Below are positions 31,161-40,255 of a stretch of 64,000 nt of DNA, one piece after another (the first letter of the stretch is position 1; each line of letters opens with the position of its first letter). The notes under the pieces are model-generated. The model searched no databases and was not told where the DNA came from. It saw only the letters and a list, made by a program, of their open reading frames with translations. The DNA comes from Trichomonas vaginalis G3. Taxonomy: Eukaryota; Parabasalia; Trichomonadida; Trichomonadidae. The stretch is from assembly GCF_026262505.1 (NCBI RefSeq), contig NC_067205.1, positions 11,346,001 to 11,410,000 on the forward strand, given 5' to 3'. A program made the position numbers and the translations under genes.

Positions 31161-32033
31161 ATGTTAGAAAAAAAGTTTGCTGACATTGACAAGAAATTTG
31201 AGAATGTTTTAAACAAGAACAAGAGGAAGTTAGAAAATGCTCAGATAAAGCCTATACATGAAAAGTTCTTATTTGCTCAGAATGGTATAACAGGTCTAAT
31301 TGCACAACCTGGGTCGGGTAAGACTTTCACTTATCTTAAAATGGCTGCACAACAACAAGAACTAGATGAGAAGAACCCATTCTATGAGTTAGTAGTCATT
31401 TGTTCGACTTCTGGTCAATTTGACCAAACCGTTAATTCGTTCAAAGATATTATAAAGAAGTCTAAGTTAGTATGTATAAAGGATACTGAGTTGTTAGATT
31501 GGATAAAGAAGTACCAAAGAAGAGTTTTGAAGTATAATGCTATAAATGAGTATATAAATTCTAAGTTTAAAGACCCAAATGAGGAAATGCAGAGAATATT
31601 AGAGAAGAAACACTTCAGAAACAAACAGAAAGAGATAGAATACATTTCGAAGAAATTGCAATCTTACGATTGGAAGACTTACCCTCACAGATGTCTTCTT
31701 ATCTTAGATGACTTTGCTTCTCATCCTTTGCTTAAGAATAGAGAACAAGATATGTGTCGAATTCTCAAGAAGCTCAGACACTTTAACATTTCAGTCGTAA
31801 TATGTGTACAGACAGCAAAGAGTTTAAGTAAGGATGTTAAAAGAATACTTACTGACATAATACTTTTCCCCGGATTGTCCGAAGACGATTTCATGGAACT
31901 TATGAAAGAGTCCATGGCAGGTAAGTTTGACAGACATGAACTATGGGAGAAGTATAAAGTCATACAAGACCCTCATACTTCTTTCAGAATTCATATCTAC
32001 GCAAACAAAGTTCAAATTGTAAAAAGTCAATAA
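31161..32033 (+). CDS. Packaging ATPase (A32/FtsK-HerA type), Polinton B
   Basis: 290 residues starting MLEKKFADIDKKFENVLNKN. Walker A is GLIAQPGSGKTFTYLK (about residues 48-63) and Walker B is CLLILDDFAS (about 178-187), followed by a Gln-containing sensor stretch VVICVQTAKSL. These are the marks of the genome-packaging ATPases of Polintons, virophages and large DNA viruses. I prefer this Met to one upstream because it agrees with the start in Polinton A. It is divergent from the basic-tail gene with a short AT-rich gap. This copy looks whole. Confidence 0.85.
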   Translation: MLEKKFADIDKKFENVLNKNKRKLENAQIKPIHEKFLFAQNGITGLIAQPGSGKTFTYLKMAAQQQELDEKNPFYELVVICSTSGQFDQTVNSFKDIIKKSKLVCIKDTELLDWIKKYQRRVLKYNAINEYINSKFKDPNEEMQRILEKKHFRNKQKEIEYISKKLQSYDWKTYPHRCLLILDDFASHPLLKNREQDMCRILKKLRHFNISVVICVQTAKSLSKDVKRILTDIILFPGLSEDDFMELMKESMAGKFDRHELWEKYKVIQDPHTSFRIHIYANKVQIVKSQ

Positions 32034-32057
32034 AAATAAATGGTTCATCTACCCTAC

Positions 32058-32866
32058 TTATTTGAAGTTGTCAAAATACTCTGTTATTTTTTCTTTCAGT
32101 AGCGGTAAGTCTTCTTTGAATGTAAGTATTGTACAACCTTTCATATCATAGTGTGTTTGAGGTAACGTATCTTGAACTATTTGTTTCACATCTTCATTTG
32201 GGGTCATTGAAATCGGTAAGTTTTCGCGATAGAACCAATTTCTGTCAGATTTGTAAATCTTAGCAAGGTCGTAAAAGCTTTTGTTGTTTCTTCTGACTAA
32301 ATGCAACATAACCATATCTCTGTCTTCCATATCTTCAGTATAAATCATATACTTATAGTTCTTTTCCTTACCTTTTGGTACCGAACGTGGTATTCTTTTC
32401 TGAATGCTTTTGTCTTTTGCTTCAATGACTTCATCTTTTGCTTGAAGTTTCTTTTCCATCTCTTCGCGTTCTGCTTTATATAGTTCATCTAACATCATGA
32501 AAATATAACAAGCATAACGAGGTGAAGCCCACATTGCTACAGCATTTACTAAAAGTCTATGAACATAATATCCTTTCAAACCAGGAGCCAAATTCTTGCG
32601 ATTTTCGTACGGAATCTCTTCTCTCGGTTTTCCGAGGGAAGCAATCATATGAGGAAATTCTTCTAAAAGTTCTTTTGTCTGTTGGTTTTCAAACCAATGA
32701 TATGCTTGCTTTGTAGAACGAAGAGCATTCAAAATACTTTGCATTTGGTACATATCGTTTTTGACCGAACGAATGAGACGGAGTTGTTTGTTAAACTGTA
32801 TGTACTCGTATTCTTCATTTATAGCTTCATGGACTATAACTGTTGTTGTGTTCTCTGATGTTGACA
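32058..32866 (-). CDS. KilA-N-type DNA-binding protein (B)
   Basis: 269 residues from MSTSENTTTVIVHEAINEEY. The middle stretch GYYVHRLLVNAVAMWASPRY with YACYIFMMLDELY is the KilA-N signature (usual G.YVHP.LA...A.W.SP.FA..V). A coiled coil follows (EREEMEKKLQAKDEVIEAKD), then a compact C-terminal part (RYKYMIYTEDMEDRDMVML-like, T5orf172-like in outline). KilA-N proteins bind DNA and are frequent in large DNA viruses. Start chosen as the Met after GTAAAGACAG, the shared cassette leader; an in-frame Met lies six codons upstream. Looks whole. Confidence 0.75.
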
Positions 32867-32925
32867 TATCTGTCTTTACATACAAAATAAAAAAATAAAT
32901 AAAAATAAAACTAACTTTATTTTTT
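32867..32925 (-). promoter_or_regulatory. Cassette leader/promoter box
   Basis: Minus strand: AATAAAGTTAGTTTT, a T-rich run, then TTTTGTATGTAAAGACAG before the KilA-N ATG. Same order and spacing as the other cassette genes. Confidence 0.55.
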
Positions 32926-32945
32926 CTATCTTAAGGAAATTCATG

Positions 32946-33240
32946 ATTTTTGTGCTGAATTCAATAAAAATATATTTTAGGGTAGAAGGTTAGATCTAAC
33001 CCGATATCTACCCTCATTTCTACCCCAGTTATTTTATAAACGTTTCACATGGTAAACGTTATTTTTTAAATTTTGTGAAAACTCAACGGTTTGACACATG
33101 CCCTAAAAATTATTTTACTCAGAATTTTGTGCTGAATTCAATAAAAATATATTTTAGGGTAGAAGGTTAGATCTAACCCGATATCTACCCTCATTTCTAC
33201 CCCAGTTATTTTATAAACGTTTCACATGGTAAACGTTATG
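32946..33240. repeat. ~113-bp direct duplication containing a palindromic block
   Basis: Two copies (about 32,949-33,061 and 33,126-33,239) of a segment with GTGCTGAATTCAATAAAAAT, GGTTAGATCTAACC and TTTATAAACGTTTCACATGG. The second copy includes the last codons of the ~310-residue gene, so the first copy carries a duplicated gene tail as well as the palindromic block. Confidence 0.8.
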
Positions 33241-34146
33241 AATTCGTGAGACTCTAAACAGTTTTGTAGCTTCTATTTCTTCTTTTAGTACATCGAATGT
33301 TTTAACAATACCGAAAGTTTCTTTATACTTCTTCTTGACATCAGATAGAAGGAAATCGTCAGCAGTTGGATAGTTTTTGTTCAGAAATTCTAACATGTTC
33401 ATTTTATCTTCTACCGGCTTCTCTGCTTCTTTCTTTAAGTCTGCATAGTCGTTTCGCATTCTTTCTATCTCTTTTACTGAATAGTTATATTTCCTAATTG
33501 CTGCTTTACATTTAGAACATTGCGGGTTCATTTTTGCGTTATATTCTGAAACCTTACCTGCTAAAACAACCAAGGCGTCAATGGTTTTCTTTAAATCTGA
33601 AGCAGTTGGTTTTATCTGTTCATGCCATACCTTATCTCTTCTGTCTTTATCTCTTATCTGCCATACACATTTTGCAGCTAATGAAACAAAGTTGTCGTAT
33701 GTCTTAAACTCCCCAGATTTATATATGTCAGAGATGTTCTTATATACCATGTCGCAATCTTTGTCCATAACTTTATGGTTGCAATGAAAACCAAGGAATT
33801 CATAATTTACCTTTCGTATGAACTTCTTTATTTCTACTGAGTCAGTTGCTTTGACTTCAATTTCGTCGAATTCAGGAATAGTTAGTTTTTGCTGTTGGAT
33901 TTCAGGCAATTTGGGTAAATGGTCAATAATGTCCTGCATTTCATAAAGATATTCTTCATTTGTTTCATCTTTCGCACTACAGTCTAAATTACTTGTTAAA
34001 AGTTCCTGCTTTATTCTTTGTATTTCTGTTTCGAAAGTATATGAAGAAGGAATGAAGCTTTTCATTTCTACTAACATAGATGTTGGATTCATGACTAACG
34101 AGTTTGGTGCTGTTGTTTGAATTGTTGTTGTGCCGATTGTTGACAT
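33211..34146 (-). CDS. ~310-residue cassette protein with CxxC motif (copy B)
   Basis: 311 residues from MSTIGTTTIQTTAPNSLVMN. Visible: HCNHKVMDKDCDM around the middle, CSKCKAAIRKYNYS near residue 235 (possible zinc site), a charged helical stretch VKEIERMRNDYADLKKEAEK, and an end rich in basic residues (RVSRIHNVYHVKRL). No family recognised. It is about nine-tenths identical by eye to the copy in Polinton C, while the ATPases of B and C are far apart. Start chosen at the Met following the shared leader. Flanked by palindromic blocks in inverted orientation. Looks whole. Confidence 0.75.
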   Translation of the reverse strand: MSTIGTTTIQTTAPNSLVMNPTSMLVEMKSFIPSSYTFETEIQRIKQELLTSNLDCSAKDETNEEYLYEMQDIIDHLPKLPEIQQQKLTIPEFDEIEVKATDSVEIKKFIRKVNYEFLGFHCNHKVMDKDCDMVYKNISDIYKSGEFKTYDNFVSLAAKCVWQIRDKDRRDKVWHEQIKPTASDLKKTIDALVVLAGKVSEYNAKMNPQCSKCKAAIRKYNYSVKEIERMRNDYADLKKEAEKPVEDKMNMLEFLNKNYPTADDFLLSDVKKKYKETFGIVKTFDVLKEEIEATKLFRVSRIHNVYHVKRL

Positions 34147-34210
34147 ATCTGTCTTTACATACAAAATAAAAAAATAAATAAAAATAAAACTAACTTTATT
34201 TTTTATTTCG
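34147..34210 (-). promoter_or_regulatory. Cassette leader/promoter box
   Basis: Minus strand: AAATAAAAAATAAAGTTAGT, T-rich run, TTTTGTATGTAAAGACAG, then the ATG of the ~310-residue gene. Confidence 0.55.
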
Positions 34211-34214
34211 GGGA

Positions 34215-34300
34215 AATTCATGAAAATTCAAGAGGGTGAAAAAACAGGTGAAAAAAGAGGTGAAATCTCACCTCTTCACCTAAACATTATTTTTGCTGAA
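34215..34300. repeat. Palindromic block (B, upstream of cassette gene)
   Basis: GAGGTGAAATCTCACCTCTTCACCT with satellite units ACAGGTGAAAAAAG, then TAAACATTATTTTTGCTGAA. One arm here differs by a single base from the usual palindrome. Orientation is inverted relative to the block downstream of the gene. Confidence 0.75.
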
Positions 34301-34311
34301 TTCAGCAACAA

Positions 34312-34460
34312 AATGAACGAGGTCTGGATGTATGTAAATACCTTTGAATTCATTCATAACACCCTTTGTAAGCTCATAAAATGCTTGTTTTGAGGTAGAG
34401 CCACTTTTGGCTCCACCGTATTCTTTCAACCAAAACTCAAGAATTTCCTGCATGAATTTT
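34312..34460 (-). pseudogene. KilA-N gene fragment (matches the Polinton C gene)
   Basis: The reverse complement matches the middle of the Polinton C KilA-N gene (about 63,676-63,805), including the KSGSTSKQAFYELT stretch. It shows that a KilA-N gene of the C type once stood here. After it (34,460-34,620) come a decayed stem AGCAAC...GTTGCT, an ACTG microsatellite and unassigned sequence. Fossil fragment. Confidence 0.7.
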
Positions 34461-34624
34461 GTATAAAAAGCAACCGCCGGAATTCAGACTGTTGCTATAT
34501 TCTTCACAAAATGCCTTATAATACTCTTCCCAGGACTTATTTTCCAACAACTTTCTAAAGTCTTTCCTAAACTGACTGACTGACTGACGGCACAAAGTGG
34601 CTTAGCGAAAACATTAATATATAA

Positions 34625-34700
34625 AATTCATGAAAATTCAAGAGGGTAGAAATCGGGTTAGAAATGAGGTTAGATCTAACCTCTTCACCTAAACATTATT
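34625..34700. repeat. Palindromic block (mixed dialect)
   Basis: AGAGGGTAGAAATCGGGTTAG, then GAGGTTAGATCTAACCTC and TTCACCTAAACATTATTTTT. The core is of the GTTAG kind and the outer arm of the GTGAA kind, a mixed block. Confidence 0.7.
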
Positions 34701-35032
34701 TTTTGGTCCGGGAACAACTTTCTCTCAATTGGAGCTGTAGCATACTCTTTGCGTAAGCGGTTCAGACCTTCTTCGAAGTCTTGGTCTCTCTTGGACTGAG
34801 ATTGGAATTGGAATTGTGGGGCAGGGTTTTGCATAAACATCCAAGGGTTGGGGAAGTAAGGCATAGGCTGAGGAGGGTAGTTCGGGAAGCCTTGTGGTGG
34901 GTAGTAACCTTGAGGTGGAAATTGGTAGTAATTCGGAGGTACTTGCTGGAACTGAGGTTGCTGAGGAGACTGTTGTGGTTCTTTAGGTTCCTCTGGTTTG
35001 GGAATGGACTCGGTTGGTGGTACGTCGGACAT
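34685..35032 (-). CDS. SDVPP proline-rich protein
   Basis: 115 residues from MSDVPPTESIPKPEEPKEPQ. The first two-thirds are Pro/Gln/Tyr/Phe-rich and clearly disordered (PPNYYQFPPQGYYPPQGFPN), the end is charged (SKRDQDFEEGLNRLRKEYAT). Function unknown; the composition resembles assembly or scaffold proteins. The beginning is identical to the remnant in Polinton A at 8,647. It is divergent from the 121-residue gene with a 21-bp repeat array between. Looks whole. Confidence 0.6.
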   Translation of the reverse strand: MSDVPPTESIPKPEEPKEPQQSPQQPQFQQVPPNYYQFPPQGYYPPQGFPNYPPQPMPYFPNPWMFMQNPAPQFQFQSQSKRDQDFEEGLNRLRKEYATAPIERKLFPDQKIMFR

Positions 35033-35074
35033 TCGTTTGTGGCTTAACTGTCGGACCACAACGATAAAAATCTC

Positions 35075-35305
35075 TGCTACTAGCAGTACTTTTACTGACA
35101 GTAGCAGTACTTTTTCTGACAGTAGCAGTACTTTTTCTGACAGTAGCAGTACTTTATCGTCGAAAACCCTCTCAAATTTTCCTTTTTACTGACAGTAGCA
35201 GTAGTTTTTCTGCTCCTAGCAGTACTTTTACTGACAGTAGCAGTACTTTTACTGACAGTAGCAGTACTTTTTCTGACAGTAGCAGTACTTTTTCTGACAG
35301 TAGCA
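35075..35305. repeat. 21-bp iteron array, about ten copies
   Basis: About ten units of CAGTAGCAGTACTTTTTCTGA in two groups, with a short break near 35,155-35,185. Units contain TACTGACAGTA, able to fold back. The start codon of the next gene lies inside the last unit. Polinton A has an unrelated 24-bp array at the same place. Confidence 0.9.
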
Positions 35306-35671
35306 ATGGTCGAGGTCGAACCTACCGACGAGGCAATTTACCTAATTGAAATTAACGAGCTTGTTAAAGACTTCCTCAGGCAGAATGTAAAAGGCAAGCT
35401 TGTTAACGGTTGGATAACGGGAAGGGCTGCCTTGAATCTCGAGACTTCGACTGGAATTCCAATTCAAATACCAGACGGGACAGCCTACGACGACATAAAG
35501 CAAGCAAAGAAGGAAGCCATTATAAAGTTCTTTGCCAAGCGTCCTTGGATACTACTTCCAAACAGAGAGAACCCTTTCCCAAGAATGAACCAAATTCTCA
35601 AGGGTCTCCTTCACTTCTCTGGTCAGCCGTTCTACATAACCTGTGAAGGCGACATTCAGCCAGTTCAGTAA
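35306..35671 (+). CDS. 121-residue Polinton protein, unrecognised
   Basis: 121 residues from MVEVEPTDEAIYLIEINELV. A helical start is followed by a compact part with KLVNGWITGRAALNLET and WILLPNRENPFPRMNQILKG. No family recognised. Codon choice and base composition are noticeably GC-richer than in surrounding genes. A scrap of the same gene survives in Polinton A at 8,205-8,240. Looks whole. Confidence 0.6.
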   Translation: MVEVEPTDEAIYLIEINELVKDFLRQNVKGKLVNGWITGRAALNLETSTGIPIQIPDGTAYDDIKQAKKEAIIKFFAKRPWILLPNRENPFPRMNQILKGLLHFSGQPFYITCEGDIQPVQ

Positions 35672-35725
35672 ACATATCATTTTAACTCACTTTTTATGTT
35701 TTTACTACACTCGTACTCACCAGGT

Positions 35726-35902
35726 ATGAGTACAACTATTTCAACTGTGAACCTTGTAGTGACCGGTCTTCCTGCAAATGCAAGTTCGGTCAATACACAG
35801 TTTATGGTGGCAAGAATTGAAATTCCAGACCCAACTCCAACAAGAACTCTCAAGTTACCAGAGACTCGTGTGAAGAAAAGCCTTCTGGTAAGTTTCTTAT
35901 AG
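35726..35902 (+). CDS. Small protein, 58 residues, unrecognised
   Basis: Starts MSTTISTVNLVVTGLPANAS and continues with FMVARIEIPDPTPTRTLKLP, an alternating strand-like pattern. I chose this Met because the upstream codons look like leader. GC-richer island gene. No family recognised. Confidence 0.4.
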   Translation: MSTTISTVNLVVTGLPANASSVNTQFMVARIEIPDPTPTRTLKLPETRVKKSLLVSFL

Positions 35903-35950
35903 CCATATACATGGCACGTTTAGAGTAAAAACATTTTTTTTCATTTTTGA

Positions 35951-36156
35951 ATGAAGCAAGTTAAATTCGTCCCACACCAAACTCAATGGACCGATGAAGA
36001 GTTTCAAGCTATGGTTGAAGGCGTTGAGAACGACAAGACAGCGAACTTGAAGGAGCTCAAACCACAATTGCAACCAAAATTGCAGAAGTCAAGGAACAGA
36101 TAGCTCCACTTAAAGCTACCAAAGCTACTCTTGACTCATGGATACTTACCGTTTAG
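35951..36156 (+). pseudogene. Small helical protein in GC-richer island
   Basis: Starts MKQVKFVPHQTQWTDEEFQA, then a Lys/Glu/Ala helix with TKIAEVKEQIAPLKATKATL. Probably a coiled coil. No family recognised. Fossil: about one interruption. Confidence 0.4.
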
Positions 36157-36512
36157 ATGTCAAGAGAGGAATAAGACAATTAAAATTAAAACTCTTAAAT
36201 TACGAAGCTATACTCCAGAAGTTAGCAGAGATGAGAAGACTTTTACCAGAGCTACTTACATGTAAGGGACTTACCTTCAAGCAGTCCGACCAAAGATGAA
36301 TTTCTGACATTGTCCAATTTTGTCCGAAAGTCAGCTCAGATGTTTTGAACTGCTCCCAACATATCCAGAATATGAACGTTTGCCTGAACTCTTCCGCAAT
36401 CTCAAAAACGTTTTTTGGTTCCATGTTCGAAACTTTTATCGGAAGAGACAACAAACGTTCAGAAGAAGAACAAGATATTATTTTAAACTTGTTGTATGAC
36501 ATACTGTCATAA
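36138..36512 (+). pseudogene. Small helical protein in GC-richer island
   Basis: Begins MDTYRLDVKRGIRQLKLKLL and reads as helices including YEAILQKLAEMRRLLPELL and, later, RSEEEQDIILNLLYDILS. Overlaps the end of the preceding small gene. No family recognised. Fossil: about one interruption. Confidence 0.4.
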
Positions 36513-36560
36513 CAAGCTTTTTGAAGTAAAACCGCCATTCTCAAACCACTTCATTTTTTG

Positions 36561-36764
36561 ATGTCCGAACAAGCACCGAAGCCGAACACAATAGCAGATT
36601 CCTTTCAAGGTTGCCAGACAAGCGCCCAGTTCAAATTCAAATTGCCCAATTGAAAGCTCATCTGACAAACACCATTAAGACTCTCCAAAGTAGTCTTATG
36701 ACAGAGATGACCAATCTCAAAGCCGATGTCCTCATGAACCAACTTCCAATGAGAAATGCCTGAA
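36561..36764 (+). pseudogene. Small helical protein in GC-richer island
   Basis: Begins MSEQAPKPNTIADSF and ends in a helix with SLMTEMTNLKADVLMNQLP. Likely coiled coil. No family recognised. Fossil: about one interruption. Confidence 0.35.
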
Positions 36765-37242
36765 CGATTTCACGGAAACCTTGCGCAATTACGAGAGAGA
36801 GAACCGAGACCTTGCCAGACTCATCTACCGTTTCTTCGAAGAGATAGACGCCATCTGGAAGGTACTCGGAAAGGACAGAACATGCAACACCGTACTTCGT
36901 GAGTACCAAATTGAAGAAGGAATTGTCGAGGAAGAAGAGGAAGAAGAGGAAGAAGAGAAACACGAGGAAGAGGAAGTTTGGGCAACCCTTGTTGCCGATG
37001 ACGGTTACGAAATTTCCCAACCCTACCCATACCAAATCCGCAACAAGGAGACAGGCAAGGTTCTTACCCCAGTCCTCAACAACTTGGGACACTTGAACCT
37101 TAACCTTCGGAATCGCGGTTCAATCTCCATGGGCAAGCTTGTCGCAATTCAATGGGTTCCAAATCCAGGCAAGAAGACGAAGGTCAGACACATTGACGGT
37201 GACAAGCTCAACAACCGTAAGGAGAACCTCGAGTGGTTCTAA
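36750..37242 (+). CDS. HNH endonuclease-type protein with acidic linker
   Basis: About 155 residues. An N-terminal helical part (YERENRDLARLIYRFFEEID) is followed by an acidic linker of ten Glu in a row, then a NUMOD-like YQIRNKETGKVLTPVLNN segment and a C-terminal HNH part VRHIDGDKLNNRKENLEWF. The His-Ile-Asp-Gly-Asp...NN..ENLEW pattern is the HNH_3 type found in phage and large-virus homing endonucleases. It would cut DNA; a target is not known. The start is unclear because no good Met is in frame. GC-richer than neighbours, suggesting transfer. Confidence 0.7.
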
Positions 37243-37290
37243 GAGTAAAAAATTTTATTTTAGGGGAAAACCCCAAGTAAATTTAAGTGT

Positions 37291-37554
37291 TTAGTTGGAT
37301 AAGTAGGCACTATTAATGGTAATTTGGAAAATTAGCTCCCGACCTTTGAATTGGGCTCTTTCGTTATCCCAGTTGCGTAGGAGGTCGTCCCAGAGGAGTT
37401 GGTAGAATTGCCAATTCAAGGACGATTTGTCCTCCCAGGCATTGAGGATGTACTGCTCGTAGAGTCTCATGACCTCTGCCTTGCACCAGACACCCTCTCC
37501 CTTGGAACGTAAGGCTTCTTCGAAGTGCTCGAATGCGATTGGCTGCTTGACCAT
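37291..37554 (-). CDS. Small protein in GC-richer island, 87 residues
   Basis: Starts MVKQPIAFEHFEEALRSKGE and is rich in aromatic residues (NAWEDKSSLNWQFYQLLWDD). No family recognised. It is divergent from the next small gene with about 30 bases between the two starts. Start chosen at the first Met. Looks whole. Confidence 0.45.
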   Translation of the reverse strand: MVKQPIAFEHFEEALRSKGEGVWCKAEVMRLYEQYILNAWEDKSSLNWQFYQLLWDDLLRNWDNERAQFKGRELIFQITINSAYLSN

Positions 37555-37584
37555 CCGAAATGACACTTTTTGTCCGTTTGGTCA

Positions 37585-37824
37585 ATGTTCGTGTCTCGTG
37601 CCATAGTCGACGAAAATACAGACAAACAGGTTATATATGAGTTTGAGACCAAGAATGGTGTAACTCGACCTGTCCGATTCAAAGACTCCGAGGGCGACCA
37701 TGAAATTAAACGGAAATTACCTAGGAAGGAATATAAAATGGACTGGTTGCCACCACCTCCACCACCTTTACCTGTTCCTCAAGTAAATAAGCCTTTCCCG
37801 TTCCCAAGAATTCCCACATTTTAA
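37585..37824 (+). CDS. Small protein with polyproline tail, 79 residues
   Basis: Starts MFVSRAIVDENTDKQVIYEF, a strand-rich first part with VTRPVRFKDSEGDHEI, then a PPPPPPLPVPQ tract. No family recognised; polyproline tracts often serve as flexible linkers or protein-binding sites. Looks whole. Confidence 0.45.
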   Translation: MFVSRAIVDENTDKQVIYEFETKNGVTRPVRFKDSEGDHEIKRKLPRKEYKMDWLPPPPPPLPVPQVNKPFPFPRIPTF

Positions 37825-37846
37825 TTCTAATTCGAATAAAATTTTT

Positions 37847-39997
37847 TTATTTCATGCAATGTTTAACTATTTCACCATCTTCTTTAACACCCCAGTACTT
37901 ACGCTTGGAGAGGACATGAACTTCGGTGAAAATTTTGTCCAATTTGAATTGACCCATCTTCTCACCGACTAAACCCATTTCAATGAGTTTGTTGTATCCT
38001 TCTTCGTTCGTCATGAGTGCGTCAATGTTCTCATAGTAAACCTTGACTTTCGATTTGACTTCGAGAAGAACTCATTGTAGTTGTCAAGGACTGCCTTTGC
38101 GAACTGAGGGTAAGACCAATGTTCGACAATAGGTTTTAATGTGGTTACTAAGCCACTTTGACCTTGAGTGAATTCGTACTTCAAAACAAAAGGAGAAAAC
38201 CTTTCAACAAAGTTGTCGACCTTCTCATAATGTTTACTCTTCATCTCTTGAGGTTTCTTAATGGAATATCCCCATGTCGAATTCATAAGCAATTTGAGTG
38301 TCATTGCAAGTTTGGGGTTGAAGCTTTCCTAATCATATACAGTTGTTGTATGACTTTTCCAACTGTATAGTTCCTTCCGGGAACTCACCATCTTCGTTTG
38401 GAATTCCAGTCGGAATATATTGGACAAACCTCATGTATGCAGCGTTAAGGTCGACATAGTATATCTTTTCATCTGAGTCGAACTTGTCGCAACCAATTGG
38501 TCCAGTTTGTGGAAATTCAAGTGAGTCTCTTATCTTCTGAGAAAACTTCTCTGTTATCTCATAAACATCGTCGAAGCAACCTGTTTCATATAAAACCTTC
38601 TGACCTAACTCAGATGCTCTCCAATACAATTTGACGTCAATTGGATGTCTCAATGGAAGTTTGTTTATAGCATCTTGAAGTTCTTGCAACCTCATTGGAA
38701 GTTCTTCTGGTTCAGGTTGGTATCCGAACATACCAACCCCTTGTGGAACTGTGTACTTCTTTTGTACTAGAACTTTGTCTGGAACAACTTTTGGTCTTTC
38801 TAACAATGAAAAGTTTGTTTCGTCTTTTGGTACAAAAGTTTCTGTCAGCTTGTCATCTGGAATTGGTTCCAACAAACCTTTCTCGAAAAGAATGTTTACA
38901 GCTCTGACAATGTTGCACTTACTTTTACCAAAGAATGGGTTTGTAAGACTTTCGTTCAACATGAAGTGGTTGTGGACAATTACAATCTTCAACCATGGTA
39001 AGTCTTTGTCAACAACATAGTCGTCATGTGAAGAACCTTTAGCTGTAGGTATGTTGACTCGGATATTGATATTTGCCAACGGTGCAATTTTTGCCAATTG
39101 ACCTCTGAGAATGTACCTTGTCTTCACACATGACTCAAGATACTTCATCTTCTCATCTGTAACAAGACCAGAGTTCCTGAGACATGTAAGAATACAAGGT
39201 TCATTGACAATTGTTTCAATTGAATTGTAAATTCCATACCTTGTCAAGTCAATGTCAGACTTATTTATGAAGGGGAAGTATCCAGCATGTTGTCTGACTG
39301 CTTGAGGGTTAGGTTGGTACCATTCGAACTTGACACTTGCAATTCCTTCAATTGCATTCAAAATGTCTGAGTCGGAGTCAACCATTTGTTCTCTCTTTGT
39401 AGTCTTGAAAGCGTCAAGAAGTTTTGCGGCTGTTTGTTCATTGCCATGTGCATAGTAAATGTGACCATCCAAATCTGTTATGGTCAATCTGAGATTGTGT
39501 CCTTTCTTATTTCCGTCTTGAATTGCAGCAAGTACTCCCATGAAGCCTTCTTTGTTCTTTCCTTTGTCAAAGTTTACTGTAAAGGTTCGACCAGATGTAA
39601 TTTGACTTCTAACTTCACGGTACTTTTCATATGCATATCTTGTTCTTTCCATGGGAGCATGTGCGTCTTCACCTTTTCCTTTTTTCCTTCTCAAAGGATG
39701 CAATTGTTCGTCATGTTTCCAGTAGAATCTGGCAAAGCCGTCGTGTCCTTCAACTTGAGGTTCACTAACATCGAAAGGCATGTCCATAAGACGTTCTTCT
39801 TCTAACCTCTCTAGTCTGTTTGGATAATTGGCACGTGCTGTTTCCAAATCCATTTCGTAGCGAAGACCAGACAATTTGTCATAGACTTTTATGGGTCTTC
39901 CCTTCCTATATTTAAAATTCTTCGAAACTCTCCAACCATATCTTTGTAACTCTGCTTTTATTCTAGCAGACTTTCTATCCATTCTATATGGGGGCAT
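37847..39997 (-). pseudogene. DNA polymerase B (protein-primed), Polinton B
   Basis: The replicative DNA polymerase of Polintons, which starts synthesis from a terminal protein. From MPPYRMDRKSARIKAEL on, the reading contains an exonuclease-like part, motif A (YYVDLNAAYMRF, the usual D..SLYP place), motif B (LKLLMNSTWGYSIKK, the K...N..YG signature) and a motif C region near the end. The span is about 715 codons, shorter than in many Polintons. It begins exactly as the part in Polinton A. Fossil: about one or two interruptions. Confidence 0.85.
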
Positions 39998-40028
39998 TTT
40001 TATAAAAATAAAAAATATGTTTTTTTCT

Positions 40029-40253
40029 TTACTTTACATAACCGCCTGCTGCCATAAGTCTTTGACGCCAACCCATACCAGCTAATGAAGGTTGACTTGG
40101 TTTAGTTTGGAAACTAAACTTTGGTTTTGGTTTATCTTCAGTTTTTGGTTTTTCTTCTTCTATCGGTTTTTCGTCACTTTTCGGTTCCTCTGACTTTACT
40201 TCACTTGCAGGAACAGTTGTGTCGTCAACATCTTCCTAAATATCATATGCCAT
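40029..40253 (-). pseudogene. Small Polinton protein, MGWRQRL tail (B)
   Basis: Homologue of 2,687-2,910 in Polinton A: a charged Lys/Glu/Pro middle and a conserved end LAGMGWRQRLMAAGGYVK. Function unknown. It lies just after the polymerase gene's start in the element's own orientation. Fossil: about one interruption. Confidence 0.5.
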
Positions 40254-40255
40254 TT

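Noticed and set aside
36658-37092. Minus-strand frame of 144 codons
   Set aside because: It is the shadow of the HNH gene; the Phe/Leu run mirrors the GAA run that codes for the Glu tract.
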